Positions 54,032 through 64,000 of a stretch of DNA of 64,000 nt are shown here, piece by piece. Origin of the DNA: Phytophthora quininea (Eukaryota; Oomycota; Peronosporomycetes; Peronosporales; Peronosporaceae); the NCBI GenBank assembly GCA_011947345.1, contig JAAVTG010000261.1, positions 124,001 to 188,000 of the forward strand. The letters run 5' to 3'. Positions within the stretch are counted from its first letter, which is position 1, and the number at the start of each line of letters is the position of its first letter. The notes under the pieces are model-generated. The model had not been told where the DNA came from and searched no databases. It saw only the letters and a program-made list of their open reading frames with translations. Position numbers and translations under genes: made by a program.

Positions 54032-57000
54032 TCAGTCGATCACAGGGTTCGAAGGTGAAAGGGCCCTTGGTCGGAACAGTGCATCAGCATACCTCGTCGG
54101 GGATTCCCGAGCTCCTTTCACTGGAGCTCTTGGTATTTGGAACAGTCGACTTCGAGAAGATGGATTCAGTAACGACGCGTCGTATTCGCGTGCCAACTCC
54201 GCAAGCGACTGCATTGAGCGACTGTGCCTGCGCTGGAAACCCTCTCGATGCGGATGCTGCGCTACCTGTCTTTGGGTAGAATACGATGGTATCGGGCTCT
54301 GTCGTGGTAATTTTTCTTGGAACAGCTTCGTCGTCGAAGCTGCTTTATGAAGCTGCTGAGGCCGACGTTGCTGTTTGAGTTGGATTGAAGGTAGATGTGA
54401 CGCGGAAGTTGTTGCGTGAGTACGAAAGAGTTGGTCGGCGTAGTGAGTCGGTGACACTGGTTGGTCTTGGGAATCTTGAGAGACCGCCGACGTCAATCCC
54501 ACCAGGGACCCCATTCGCTGCAGCAGCCTCGGCCGCGCTCCTATTGTGGCAGATATGGGAGTATTCGGCGTATCCGCATCAGGTGCAGGACGTTTTCGGG
54601 TTCCTTGCGGAGCTTCCGATGGTTCGATTGTTGCTCGTTGGGCTTGTAGCAGCTTGAAGCTGCCATGCAATTCTTTCACGACCTGCAAAATGGCGACTTC
54701 ATGTTCTTCAACTTGGCGCAGACGTTCTTGCCAGGACAGCATTTGCTTAGTTTGAGGGTCGTCTTGGTGGTGGTCACTAGGCACGCGTGGAGAATCGCTA
54801 CACATGGACTTCGACGTGGAGTCGCCAGTAAACTCTGACGAAGCTGTTTGGTGGTGCTGGTTAGAATTGTTCTCGACGATCTCGGGCTGTTCGCGCTGGT
54901 GGCGCCAACGCTCACGCATTTCAATTAACTGCTCCCGAACGTCGCCACCAATGCCGAATTTCAAAGTGGGATCCTTCATCTCGACATTGATTGCCAGGTA
55001 AACCCGCTCGGCTGCTTGGCGAGGTGTCAGCGATTGCGGAAGCAGCGGAGGGTCCTACCCAATCTCGAGCACGCCTCGGCAATTGCCGTGGGGCTATACA
55101 CGTTTCGTACCATCTCGAGCAGTGGGCAGCGATGCTGATTTTCCAAATAGTTTTCCATATACGATGTGAGCATGTTCACGACGACGCGCTGCCGATCGTT
55201 TGGGTACTTCGCGAGGAGACTCTGAAAGCTGTCTCTGGAGAGAACGCACATTTCTACGTGTGTGATCGCCCGCACATTGGTCGCTCGTGGGTAATTCATG
55301 AGCAGCGCAAGATCACCAAACGCTTGACCTCGCGTTATCAAACTGAGTCGTCCTTGCGCGTTCTGTCGACCGCCGTTCCTGTAGTACTGGCGCTGAGTAG
55401 CGTCCAGTTCATACGCAGACTGTCGGTGGCCGGTATTAATGCCTCCGAAATGCGTGTTCCCAGCGAGTCCACTTAGTACGGTGCCCGTCACGTTTTCAAA
55501 TTGATGAGCTTCGCAGCTGAGCTCGCAATAGCCTCGATTCACCATGTAGAACGTATCGTCGATTTCCCCTGTCGCATGATGAAATCTTCTGGCAAATATA
55601 CTCGCACGTCGAGACACAGCATCAGCTGCTTCTGGAAATTAGGCGAACACTCCTGCCAGAACGACACGCACATAACGAGTTGCATGTACTTGAACAGTAC
55701 AACTTCGAGCTCAAGAGTGTGAGATAGCTCTTTAGAAAACTGGATGATCTCGCCGTCCAGACGCTCGTACTCATGCCATAAGTGTTCGTAGTACTTGTGG
55801 ATGCGCTCACGCAGTGGCAAAGGAAGTTGGAGCTTAGCGGTCATTGCAACAACAGCCTCCATTTTGTCGCGGTAGTCAGTCGCACTTGAATTGAAGTTGG
55901 ACACGAGCATGGCGACATGGCCGAAGACCAGTGCGAGTACTATAGACCCCAGGAGAGAAGACAACGACGCGAACAGGCTTTGGCTAGCAGTGTCAGTGGT
56001 CAAGCCTTGCCCTTGTAATAACAGCAGCCCCGCGTAAAAATTCGTCGAGTATAACTCACTCCATGTCGACGCGTGTAGCTCTCCCAGATCGTCGAGCAGC
56101 GCCGTCCAGATGCAAGCTATGTAGTGCACAATAACAATAACCCCACGACTACTCCGATGACTCGAAGGAGGAGGGAGTAGCGCGAGTAGGATAGCCAAGC
56201 CCAGAAGCCATGTCGGCTTCCTGACTGGCTCAAGCACGTAAGCCAAACCACTCGTACCGTGCTCACTCCACGTGCTAGCCGCTCAGCACTTAGTAAGCCC
56301 AGCGCCGTATGCAGCCAGGCGCCATTGACTTTTGCAGTGCAGGCGCGGACGATTATCAAAATCGCGAGAACCGCGTCGAATAGGAAGCTGCTCGTGACGT
56401 AACGCCAGGCGATGGCGCGATGAGAGTCCACCACAACTCCGGTCTTCGTCACGAAACTTGTGTGCAGCGTAATAGTCATGTCGAGAGCTAACAGCATCCC
56501 CACGGGTACGTCTAGCCGAAAGACCGCTTTTTCGGTGGGAAATGCAAACCCCAACGGGAACAAGACGAGGTACAACGCTGTCGTCGCCGCAACCACCAGA
56601 TAGCGGGCTTGTGAAAAACTTGAAAAGGGTGAAATGGGCGTCGTCAGTCGAGATTTCCAGGCGTAAAATGTGTCTCGTCTTGTTTGTTCATAGACGAATT
56701 CGAAGTCGTCCAAGACCTGGGACTCAGGAGGCGCGTGATCTGGTGGCTGCAAGTCGACCGTCGAGTTTGAACTCGAGCGACGTGGAGGAGCCACCAAGTC
56801 TGTCCAACTGGCAAAAGCGCTGGCGCGTCCATCAACCCCTTGCTGGACGGAATGAGCATTCGCTTGCCGTCTGACTGTTGAGACGGCGTGCGCTGCAGTT
56901 GCCGGATCTGGAACCGGATCACCATTTCTTCGTACGGGGTCTCCTTCTCGACGACCATCGAGGTGATGCTGTCATCACCCGTTGTATCCATAGCTTGCAC

Positions 57001-57323
57001 TTTTCCGGCCGATCCAGTTCGATTCAACCCCGTGAGCTTCGGACTCAGCGATCTGGCAAGGTGGGGAGTCCGCGTTGGGTGGAACTTCGTCGTAGTAGTC
57101 TAGTCACTGGTGCCGAGGCCTCGGCGAGCCCTTCTGTCGTCCCTTCTTGAATCGGTAACACTGGCCCGTGGGCTGAGTGCCTCCGCGCTATGACCTTGGA
57201 CGATCGCTTTAGCACGATAGACGGCGGAGTTTCGAGGTGGTGCCTTTGACCTGCTGCCGGTGCTTCGCCTTGAGCAACTGGACTTTGGTAGGACGCGTGG
57301 GATGTGGTTTCGTCGTCGTCCAT
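54032..57323 (-). CDS. CNBD ion channel 2
   Basis: A paralogue of channel 1 on the opposite strand, starting at ATG 57323 (MDDDETTSHASYQSPVAQGE). Acidic/basic N-terminus; S1 (ARYLVVAATTALYLVLFPLG); S2-S3 (VGMLLALDMTITLHT, FLFDAVLAILIIV); S5 (VIVIVHYIACIWTALL reading); pore FYAGLLLLQGQGLTTDT (GQG at 56004-56012); S6 (LLGSIVLALVFGHVAMLV). C-linker as in channel 1. CNBD cassette FGDLALLMNYPRATNVRAI has Asp where Glu usually contacts the ribose, and RAT instead of RTA. A Gln/Ser-rich tail of about 310 residues follows. Five frame changes (about 57047, 56796, 56142, 55567, 55045) are all one missing base, two of them in C4 runs. No transposon lies inside it. Confidence 0.85.
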
Positions 57324-58484
57324 GCTGCTATCGGGTTCGCGTCGAAAAAGCGGCTCGCGTGTGATTGTGCTGGATGCTGGGCCGTGGTTGGTCTTAGAGT
57401 GACCACCACGAACAAGGGTGTTCGCTTTTCGTGCTGCTATTGCATTTATAGCGGGTGTTTTGACTTCGCATCTGGCTAACGGAAACTCCTGCCGTGTAAC
57501 ACTGAACTACAACTAATCTGCAAGAGAAGAAAGATAAGTAGATCAACCAGTTAAAGGATAACCGTTGTTCGTGGTCTACAAGAGCTGCCATACAAGGCAT
57601 AAAGTGCGTTTCCATGCTTTGGCTACCCGATCGCGATCCTAGTGGTGTGCATGAAGCGGCCCTGATTGTTCACACTTCCCCGCCCCAGCATCTTGGCTGG
57701 TATTTGGTGCAATTCCTTGTGACGTAGTTGCTGGAGGATAACGGACGACTGTGACGTGCTCACGAATTGGGAGCTGGAACTCCTGTAAGCCAACGTATAT
57801 TTGATAGTTACTTGTCGCCCTTGGAGCAAATTGCAAGGTGAAGTTGCTAAACTAACTCGTAGTCGCTCTCGCGGACCACTAAGCCGTCCAGGAAGAGCTG
57901 TTGCTGTTCCAGTTGCTCAAGCTAGGGCCATACTCTCCTACTGTTGAGAACGTATTCTCTGTCTACAGGACACAACGACGGCGAACTGCATTGTCGACGA
58001 ATCGCGAACCAGACACTACCATGTATTAATACACCTGAAACGAACTAACACTTGGATGGACTTTACAGGGTTTTCACAGAACATCACTTGACTGTTGATG
58101 AATTCCAACTGGAAGTTTGACTCAATATGCTCAACATCCCTTTGAGGCTGACGCGGGTCGCCCGTGAAAGGCGGCCATCTACGGCGCTTCGTGGCGAGCA
58201 AGCAAGGCTGCAGACGCAGCAACGCGCAACTACGATCGATTCTAGGATGGCTTACTGGTGCAGTTTTGGTTCACTAGACTACAATGTATCTACGGATTGG
58301 TCTTGCGATTGCAGCATGAACGAAGGAACTATAATACGACCACTTTTCAACGTCAGTACTAGCTGTGATCGAGCACCAAACCTGGTGATCATGGCGTGGG
58401 GGTTCAAACAGCAATGTATTGTAGCAGTAAGTGCGTTGTAGCATCGGCTTATGAACCACGCTTAGGAGCGAGTGCCCCAAAAGC
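57324..58484. other. no recognisable gene
   Basis: 5' flank of channel 2, then unremarkable sequence. Around 57900-58000 a short translation with PTVENVFSVYR hints at a transposase C-terminus, but there is not enough to call. Confidence 0.45.
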
Positions 58485-59069
58485 TCATCGCCGAGGCACA
58501 GATTGCTGCGAGATGATTGAATCCTCGAAGGCCATTCGTGTTGCAAGATATCGGCTTGACTCGTTTGTGTATGATGTGTATCGCTGGTATGAGTCAGACT
58601 TCCATCTTCCGTGTAGCATTACCGCGGTGCTGTCCACGCCAGCTGAAAGCAGGGCGGTTGCACCTCCGCGTCGTAAGGAATGACACGAAAAGAGCGCGGT
58701 GTCTTCTCCTGTTGCTTTGGCTGCGGCTTGTAGCACTTTGGACATGGTTTCGGCGGACAGCATTGTCGCCGCCTTGATTGAGCAGAACGGGTCTTCAGGC
58801 TGCAGTTGCAAGCTCTTTGCGTTCTCCACAAGCAGCCGTCCCGCAAATACTGGACAAAGAATAGGATGACCTGAACGGGAAAGCACTCGTGTCGTTCCAT
58901 GTCCTTGTTGGTCATTCTTCTGTCCTCGCAGCGTGATTTCCACGATTGCCGCTGTTTGCGGGCTTGATATCTTAAATCCAAGTTCGTCTCGGAAGATCTG
59001 GCGGATTCCTGCGCAGAAGGAATCCGATTTTCCATCGCAGCAGGTTTGCGCTGTGCATTCGTTGTGCAT
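58485..59069 (-). pseudogene. DIRS-group tyrosine recombinase fragment
   Basis: The minus strand encodes the catalytic half of a tyrosine recombinase: GFKISSPQTAAIVEITLRG, then FSCHSLRRGGATALLSAG with His-x-x-Arg, VMLHGRWKSDSYQRYTSY with the second His and the nucleophile Tyr. The first catalytic Arg (LLRRSEY in DIRS-1) would be upstream and is not visible. The sequence is clearly diverged from both DIRS elements in the window. The stop is at 58485. No RT or repeats accompany it on this strand, so it is a truncated relic lying head to head with DIRS-3. Confidence 0.82.
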
Positions 59070-59258
59070 TCAAGATTAACACCGACTCTAGTCGACATAG
59101 CGGGGCCAGAAGTTTGAATGGCTAGGATCGCAAGTAGTCGATAAGCCAGAGCCAGTAGTATCATTTTGCATTTAGCCTAAGGCAAGCCTTAATGACTGCT
59201 GCGCGCGGGTCCAATTGGCATCGGGGATTACGTCCTACTACACCCAGAAGACGTCGGA

Positions 59259-61091
59259 ATGCTGACAGGCGAATCCGTGTATGGCGAGGTGGTCTCCACC
59301 CAGCGCATATCGGTCAAGGTTCGAACGATCGGGGAGGACCTGGCTGTAACGTACGCAGTACCGACAACAATCGCGCTCAACCGAAGGGTTCCTCAAGATG
59401 ACGCTACGGGCCCTAGGTTTGGCACCTGGCTGCGAAAGGCAGTCCACTTCAAGATCAGAGGGTACATCTACTACGGGTAAGTCGTCGGGTACGACCTCGA
59501 CTGCCTTCGAATCGCCACCTTCGCAGGCGAGAAGAAGGCGGATCTCCGCCACGATGTGACGGACGTCTACCTAATCGTGGCGATGCTGATGGGATCGAGG
59601 AGATGGCCCAGCTGTTCCTGGACGCCGACAAGGCTGTCGGGGTTGCACGACAGGCTAATTGACGTCACTGTCGCTGGAAAGGACTATCGGCCGCTGTCTG
59701 CGACGGAACTGCCGCCTCTCCTGCCGCCGAAATTAAGTGGTCTCAGCAATTGCTCGGTCTCGTGGGTGGGTCCCACAAATGGCGTACCAAGGACTGTCTC
59801 TATGAACTACGTTCTCCGGCACGTGTTCTTCAATAGCACTGCAACTGAGCAGGGTGCTGTTCATCTTGGAGAGTCCTTCTGCGACGAGCCGCAAGATGAC
59901 GTCGAAAATGGCTCTCCAAGCCATGGGTTCTTCGACCCCTTACTGGACGACGACGGTCGTGATCCAGGTGCAGCCGATATTCCTCAAGTTCGTTCCGGCC
60001 GAGGAAGTGTGCAGGCCGCAGCAATGCCCGGACAAGAAGCCCTGGGACCCCCTTACCGGATCCATCGCCTTCCAGCGGCTCTAGTAGCCTCGAGCCACGA
60101 GAGGTCGAGCTCATTCGTTTGATCAGCGATCACCGACCTCATTTGCTGGAGTATTTTCTTACTCAGCATACTAACCACTCACGAGGCGGCAGTGACACTC
60201 AGGTCGACGTATCCCCACCGGCCAAGAGAGCAAGGCTAAGTTTTTCGCCCTCGGCAGAGCAAGAGCGCGTTCACCGAGCGATGACCTCGCCTAGGCACGT
60301 AGGTAAGTCCAGCGATGCGTTCCTGGAGTTTGTCTTGACCTTAGACCAGTTTGTGTGGCACCCGGGGTCGTTGCAATAGTGTATGATCTACAATTCGGCA
60401 GGGGCCTATCAATTACGCATTTCCGATGTGACAATCTACTGCAGCGCTGTCATAGCTCTGCGTCCATCGCGGGTGTTTGCATGGATTTTGCGGCGGCTCC
60501 GCCTCCGGCCCCGATCCCTCGAAGTTGGTCGGACATTGGCGCGGCAACTCGCAGTTTCTTGGCGTACACCCAGCAAGTGTGTGACAATACCACCATCCAA
60601 CTCGCCAAGTCGCTGGATCTGTTTGTAGCCCAAGTGGAAGGCTCGCGGCTGTTCTCAGAGGAGGACCTCCCGATTCTCGTGTGGTGGATAAACACAGAGC
60701 TGAAACGATACCGCAACGCAGTCGTCCAAGACATCTTCAATTCGACAGCAACTCGTGGAGCAATCGCTAGCCGTCTGTCGGCCGGTAACGCGGACCTACA
60801 AGCTCTGGTGCTAGGGATTCTTTGAGACAGACTGCAGCAGGCAAGCAAGGCACCCGCTGAGGCCGATCTCCCTCGCTGGCGACACGCTGTCGGTCGATGG
60901 TTGAGCGTAAACTGCCTCCAGACGTGATTGAGCAAATTCCGGTCCGCGGTGAGAAGGAAGTGTGCCTCCACTACCTCTCACGGTGGGGATGTAACTTGCG
61001 AGACCCGGCCGTCTGCACTTTTAAGGACAGAGTTCACTTCTGGCCAAAGGAAATCCCCGGAGGCATTCGGAGACGCCCATCGTCTGCGTGA
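59259..61091 (+). CDS. DIRS-3 ORF1, gag-like protein with CCCH motif
   Basis: It runs through at least four frames. Segments with clear counterparts in DIRS-1 ORF1 are HLLEYFLTQ...AKRARLSFSPSAEQERVHRA (60140-60290), followed by FLEFVLTLDQFVWHPG, IVYDLQFGRGLSITH (60365-60420) and EEDLPILVWWINTELK (60660). The C-terminal segment 60897-61091 has CLHYLSRWGC...C...H, a C-x8-C-x7-C-x6-H pattern matching the DIRS-1 finger. The first 600 bp align poorly with DIRS-1. It is probably an RNA-packaging protein. Confidence 0.65.
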
Positions 61092-61387
61092 AGGAAATCC
61101 GGCCAAGCTCCCAACGGGTTCCTTGTGCCGGCGTCACACCCATTCGACGCTGGTGGCCCAGTCACGGAGGCTCTGACTGCTCCAGGTTCACCGAACCCAG
61201 CACACCGTGCTCTCAATCCAGGCCCCCAGCGCTCACCGAGCGTGCTAGATGCCACCGGCATCATCATTCGTCGCACAAGCAACCATCTAGATCAGCGTAC
61301 CTCGCTGGTGGTGCTCCTCCGGCCCAGACCTCGACAGCTGCATTCTGTAAACACCAGACCCCAGCACCGGGTCTAGCGCGGCCACGG

Positions 61388-63270
61388 ATGACCGCCTTCA
61401 ATTTTCCAGATCCAGGACAGGTCCAAACACGTTTAGAGCACTCGCTCAAGAGGGCGGAGCGCACACGTGATGACCACCTCGAGCAGGTCCTCCGCGTGCA
61501 TCATTCGATCCCTTCCACTCTCAAGGAGGACAACTTGGTGTCCTCGATTTCGCTGGATACGATGAAGCAACGGCGTCTCTCAGGCTTAGTTCGTGACCAC
61601 GATTTCTCATTGACACGCCTAGTGGAACTGGTACGTGGGCAGACAAAGATCGACGGGCGTCCGAACAAGGCTCTGTGCCCACAACGGTATGGCAGGCTCC
61701 TCCAAGGCTACCCGCACCTCTCGCTCATGCAAGGCATTGCAAAAGACGGCATCCAGCCTACGTGGCATTCCGAGATCACCACGACTAATGTAGCCCCTGC
61801 AAACCATCACTCCGCCGGCCGCCACATCAATGCTGTTGTTGGCAGCATTCGAAATGGCCAAGACGCGTGTCAGTACTTGGTCCTTGACGAAGATATCCTT
61901 GGCCAACTCGGCATGGTAAACCTTAGTCCCTTTGGAGCGGTACTCAAGAAGGACGCGGACCCGTCCAAGGAGGTGCGGCTCATCCACGATCTGTCATTCC
62001 CGCGCGGTAGATCAACCAACGACGCCTCCGACAAAGCGGCGTTCCCGTCAGTAAATTACAAGCCTGTGGCGACAATAGCCCGCCGTATCGACGAATGTGA
62101 ACTCCAACACCCGGGGTGAAAATCTGCCTTCAAAAGGGCGACGTGAAGGGCGCCTTCAGACATTTAATGCTGGCGAGCCGTTCGGTGCGGTGGATGGGAG
62201 GCCGTCTACCGGAGCGTGGGGTCTTGTTTTAGACATGGCAGCCCCTTCGGGTGGTCGGGATCGCCACCTTACTATGCCGTCTTTGGGGGTGCGATTTCTG
62301 AACTCGTAAGCCGAGAGAGTCCCCGATCACTCAGTGCCGGTGTATTGAGTGACAACGAGCCCTTCTTCCCCTTTGAATGGGTGGACGATCATGTTCTGGT
62401 CGTGGCTGATACTCCGGGTCGCCTCGAAGCTGCCGATACCGCGCTTCGGCTGGCCATGCTTGGAGTGCTAGGGCCGAGAGCGATTAACGAGAAGAAGTTC
62501 TCGTCGTGGAATACCAGGCTGGAGGTGTTGGGACTTCTCTTCGACACCGTCGAGATGACCATCTCGATGCCAACAGCCAAACTCCAGAAGGCCCATGGTC
62601 GTGTTGTTGCAATTGGAGCTAGCTCCACGATCACTCGCCGTGACCTCGAACGCCTTCTTGGATCGCTTCGCCACGTCTGTACATGCCTGCCTTCGGCCCG
62701 GCCATTCTTCCAACGTGTTCAGTTGGCATGTATTCGGGAACCACGCCGCGGTCGATTCCCGCGTCAGAATCTCTGTATCGTGATCTGGAGTGGCTGCGCT
62801 GCATCCTTCTCCGCGGGGAATGGCAGGGTCTCCCGATCCGGATGTTCTGGAGCGACCCCGACCCAGATGTTCACCTCTACATGGACGCCTCTGATCAAGG
62901 CCTTGCCGTGCTTGACCCCGGACGCCACCGCTATTTTCTAGTACGGTTTGACGCCTCCGAGAGAGACGTCATATCGACGGAGACCGTCCCCGGCTTCTCC
63001 ATCAACGTCCGAGAACTTTTCTGCATCGCACTCGCTGCTATAATATGGGGTCCGGAGTGGAGACCGCATCGACGATCCTCCATGACGTATGTACGCGCCT
63101 GGTCGGACAATTCGAGTGCCGTCTCGTGGGCACAACGCCTACACAGTGATAATCTACTTGCTCAAGAGCTTACTCGCGCGATAGGCCTCTCCGAAGCTAC
63201 CCATCGTTTCCGCATATCGGCAATGCATCTCCCGGGTGTTCACAACACAGTAGCAGACGCTGGTTCTCGT
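61388..63270 (+). CDS. DIRS-3 reverse transcriptase and RNase H
   Basis: An in-frame ATG at 61388 starts the conserved part. RT motifs: LVELVRGQTKIDGRPNKALC, LSPFGAVLKKDAD, VRLIHDLSFPRG, KGDVKGAFRHLMLASR, APFGWSGSPPYYAVFG and the catalytic WVDD at 62378-62389. RNase H: LYMDASDQGLAVLDPGRHRY, NVRELFCIALAAIIWG, AWSDNSSAVSWAQRL and HNTVADAGSRSW supply the Asp-Glu-Asp-Asp set. Three frame changes around 62115-62245 and one near 62680 fit missing bases (GGGG and CCCC runs). This is the better preserved RNase H of the two DIRS elements. Confidence 0.88.
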
Positions 63271-63299
63271 TCCTGGTCAAGACCTACCCGCTCACTCTG

Positions 63300-64000
63300 G
63301 ACTAACTTCTCTCGTGACTGGTTACAGACACCAGTGCCCCCGGCAGCGAGGAAACTCTACAAGACGTTCTTGTCTCACTACAGACCCGAGCACTGGCCGA
63401 CTCCAGCCACCGCAAATACGCAGCGACCTGGAAGGAGGGGAACAGCTGGTGTGCAGCTACCGGCGTTTCCCCATGGCTCACCGGAAACAATTATGCCGAA
63501 TCGTCTCAGCTCATCGCCTACGCAGTCTGGTGCTGGCAACCCCACCACGGGTCGCTCGGAAATGCTGCCTCCACCATTCTGTCCAAACTTGGCCAGATCA
63601 GCTGGTATTATCGGCGCTTCTGTGGATTCCCCGTCGGCCTCCACCCCGGCCATCAACTCGCGATGCAGGGGATGTCGCGGCTGTCACCACCGCCTCGCCG
63701 AAAGCGACCCGTGTCGGCCCTGCTTCTCCGAAGGCTCCGAGCTAGCTGCGACTTCAACTCAGCCCAGGACCGCGTCTTGTGGGGGCTACGGTCCTGGGCT
63801 TTTTCTTCCTACTAAGACGATCCGAATACTTGGCTGACCACGGTTCCCAGAAGACCTACATACTACGGCGTCGCGATGTCACCTTCTGGACGCGTGAAGG
63901 GAATATGGCTACTTCAGTGCACACAGCGCACACAGTGCAAATAAGGCTGAGCGGCAGCAAGACCGATCAGCGTGGTGAAGGTGCGACGAGATCACTCGAG
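63300..64000 (+). CDS. DIRS-3 tyrosine recombinase, partial
   Basis: The N-terminal core-binding region lies after the RNase H (VPPAARKLYKTFLSHYRPEH, continuing in neighbouring frames). The catalytic domain starts near 63777 with VLWGLRSWAFFFLLRRSEYL, which holds the first catalytic Arg, and RLSGSKTDQRGEGATRSL at the edge. The HxxR, second His and Tyr lie outside the window. At least two frame changes occur between 63400 and 63780. Confidence 0.75.

Larger units (their letters stand above)
59190..64000 (+). mobile_element. second DIRS-group retrotransposon (DIRS-3), right end outside window
   Basis: The domain order is the same as in DIRS-1: gag-like ORF1 with a CCCH motif, RT, RNase H, tyrosine recombinase N-terminus. 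Protein similarity to DIRS-1 is clear but moderate. The left border is uncertain; an imperfect palindrome AAGGCAAGCCTT lies at about 59173-59189. The recombinase catalytic half and the B1-A2-B2 block, if present, are beyond position 64000. Frame changes within it are again mostly single missing bases. Confidence 0.85.

Noticed and set aside
57840..58020. hAT transposase C-terminus
   Set aside because: Only one short match-like string (PTVENVFSVYR); no other transposase motif nearby.
1..64000. CRISPR arrays, rRNA, tRNA genes, prokaryotic operons
   Set aside because: No regularly spaced short repeats, rRNA cores or recognisable tRNA cloverleaves were seen by eye; content is eukaryotic. A tRNAscan/Infernal run would be needed to exclude isolated tRNAs.

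Overview
The window looks like nuclear DNA of an oomycete, most likely Phytophthora or a close relative. The reasons are: short GT-AG introns (56-92 nt where they can be modelled); expanded oomycete-style families (START-like/FYVE-like/GAF proteins, an M96-like coiled-coil fragment, PX protein, bHLH factor, CNBD ion channels with a QGQG pore); and a mixture of chromovirus, DIRS-group, pogo, Helitron and LINE elements. No rRNA, tRNA, CRISPR or prokaryotic operon was seen. Species assignment is an inference.

Layout. 1-3850: chromovirus (Ty3/gypsy) pol and 3' LTR, inserted into an M96-like gene fragment (3851-4220, minus). 5727-12428: a START/FYVE/GAF pseudogene (copy A) split by a structurally complete DIRS-group retrotransposon (6664-12083) with A1-ORFs-B1-A2-B2 split direct repeats. 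12.6-14.0 kb: degenerate pogo-like transposase. 16.3-17.6 kb: internally deleted Helitron (minus). 19.3-30.0 kb: PX gene and three further START/FYVE/GAF copies (B plus; C and D minus) with a coiled-coil gene between B and C. 30.7-31.9 kb: four-exon bHLH gene (minus), head to head with a very large membrane-anchored protein carrying nine ricin-B-type lectin domains (32.5-38.1 kb). 38.4-51.2 kb: CNBD ion-channel gene whose first intron contains a 9.4 kb LINE, which itself holds two nested retroelements; all three insertions have clear target-site duplications. 52.3-53.7 kb: LINE fragment. 54.0-57.3 kb: second CNBD channel, convergent with the first. 58.5-64 kb: tyrosine-recombinase fragment and a second, divergent DIRS-group element running off the window.

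The host genes suggest two themes. One is phosphoinositide/endosomal membrane signalling (PX, FYVE-like zinc fingers with START-like and GAF domains, in a tandem cluster with inverted members). The other is membrane/cell-surface function (cyclic-nucleotide-domain channels and the lectin-array protein). The transposable elements explain much of the broken coding sequence.

A caution for any user: nearly every long gene, host and transposon alike, is interrupted by single-base frame changes. Almost all of them are in the deletion direction and many lie in short homopolymers. This looks more like residual long-read assembly error than biology, so several genes called broken here may be intact in the organism.
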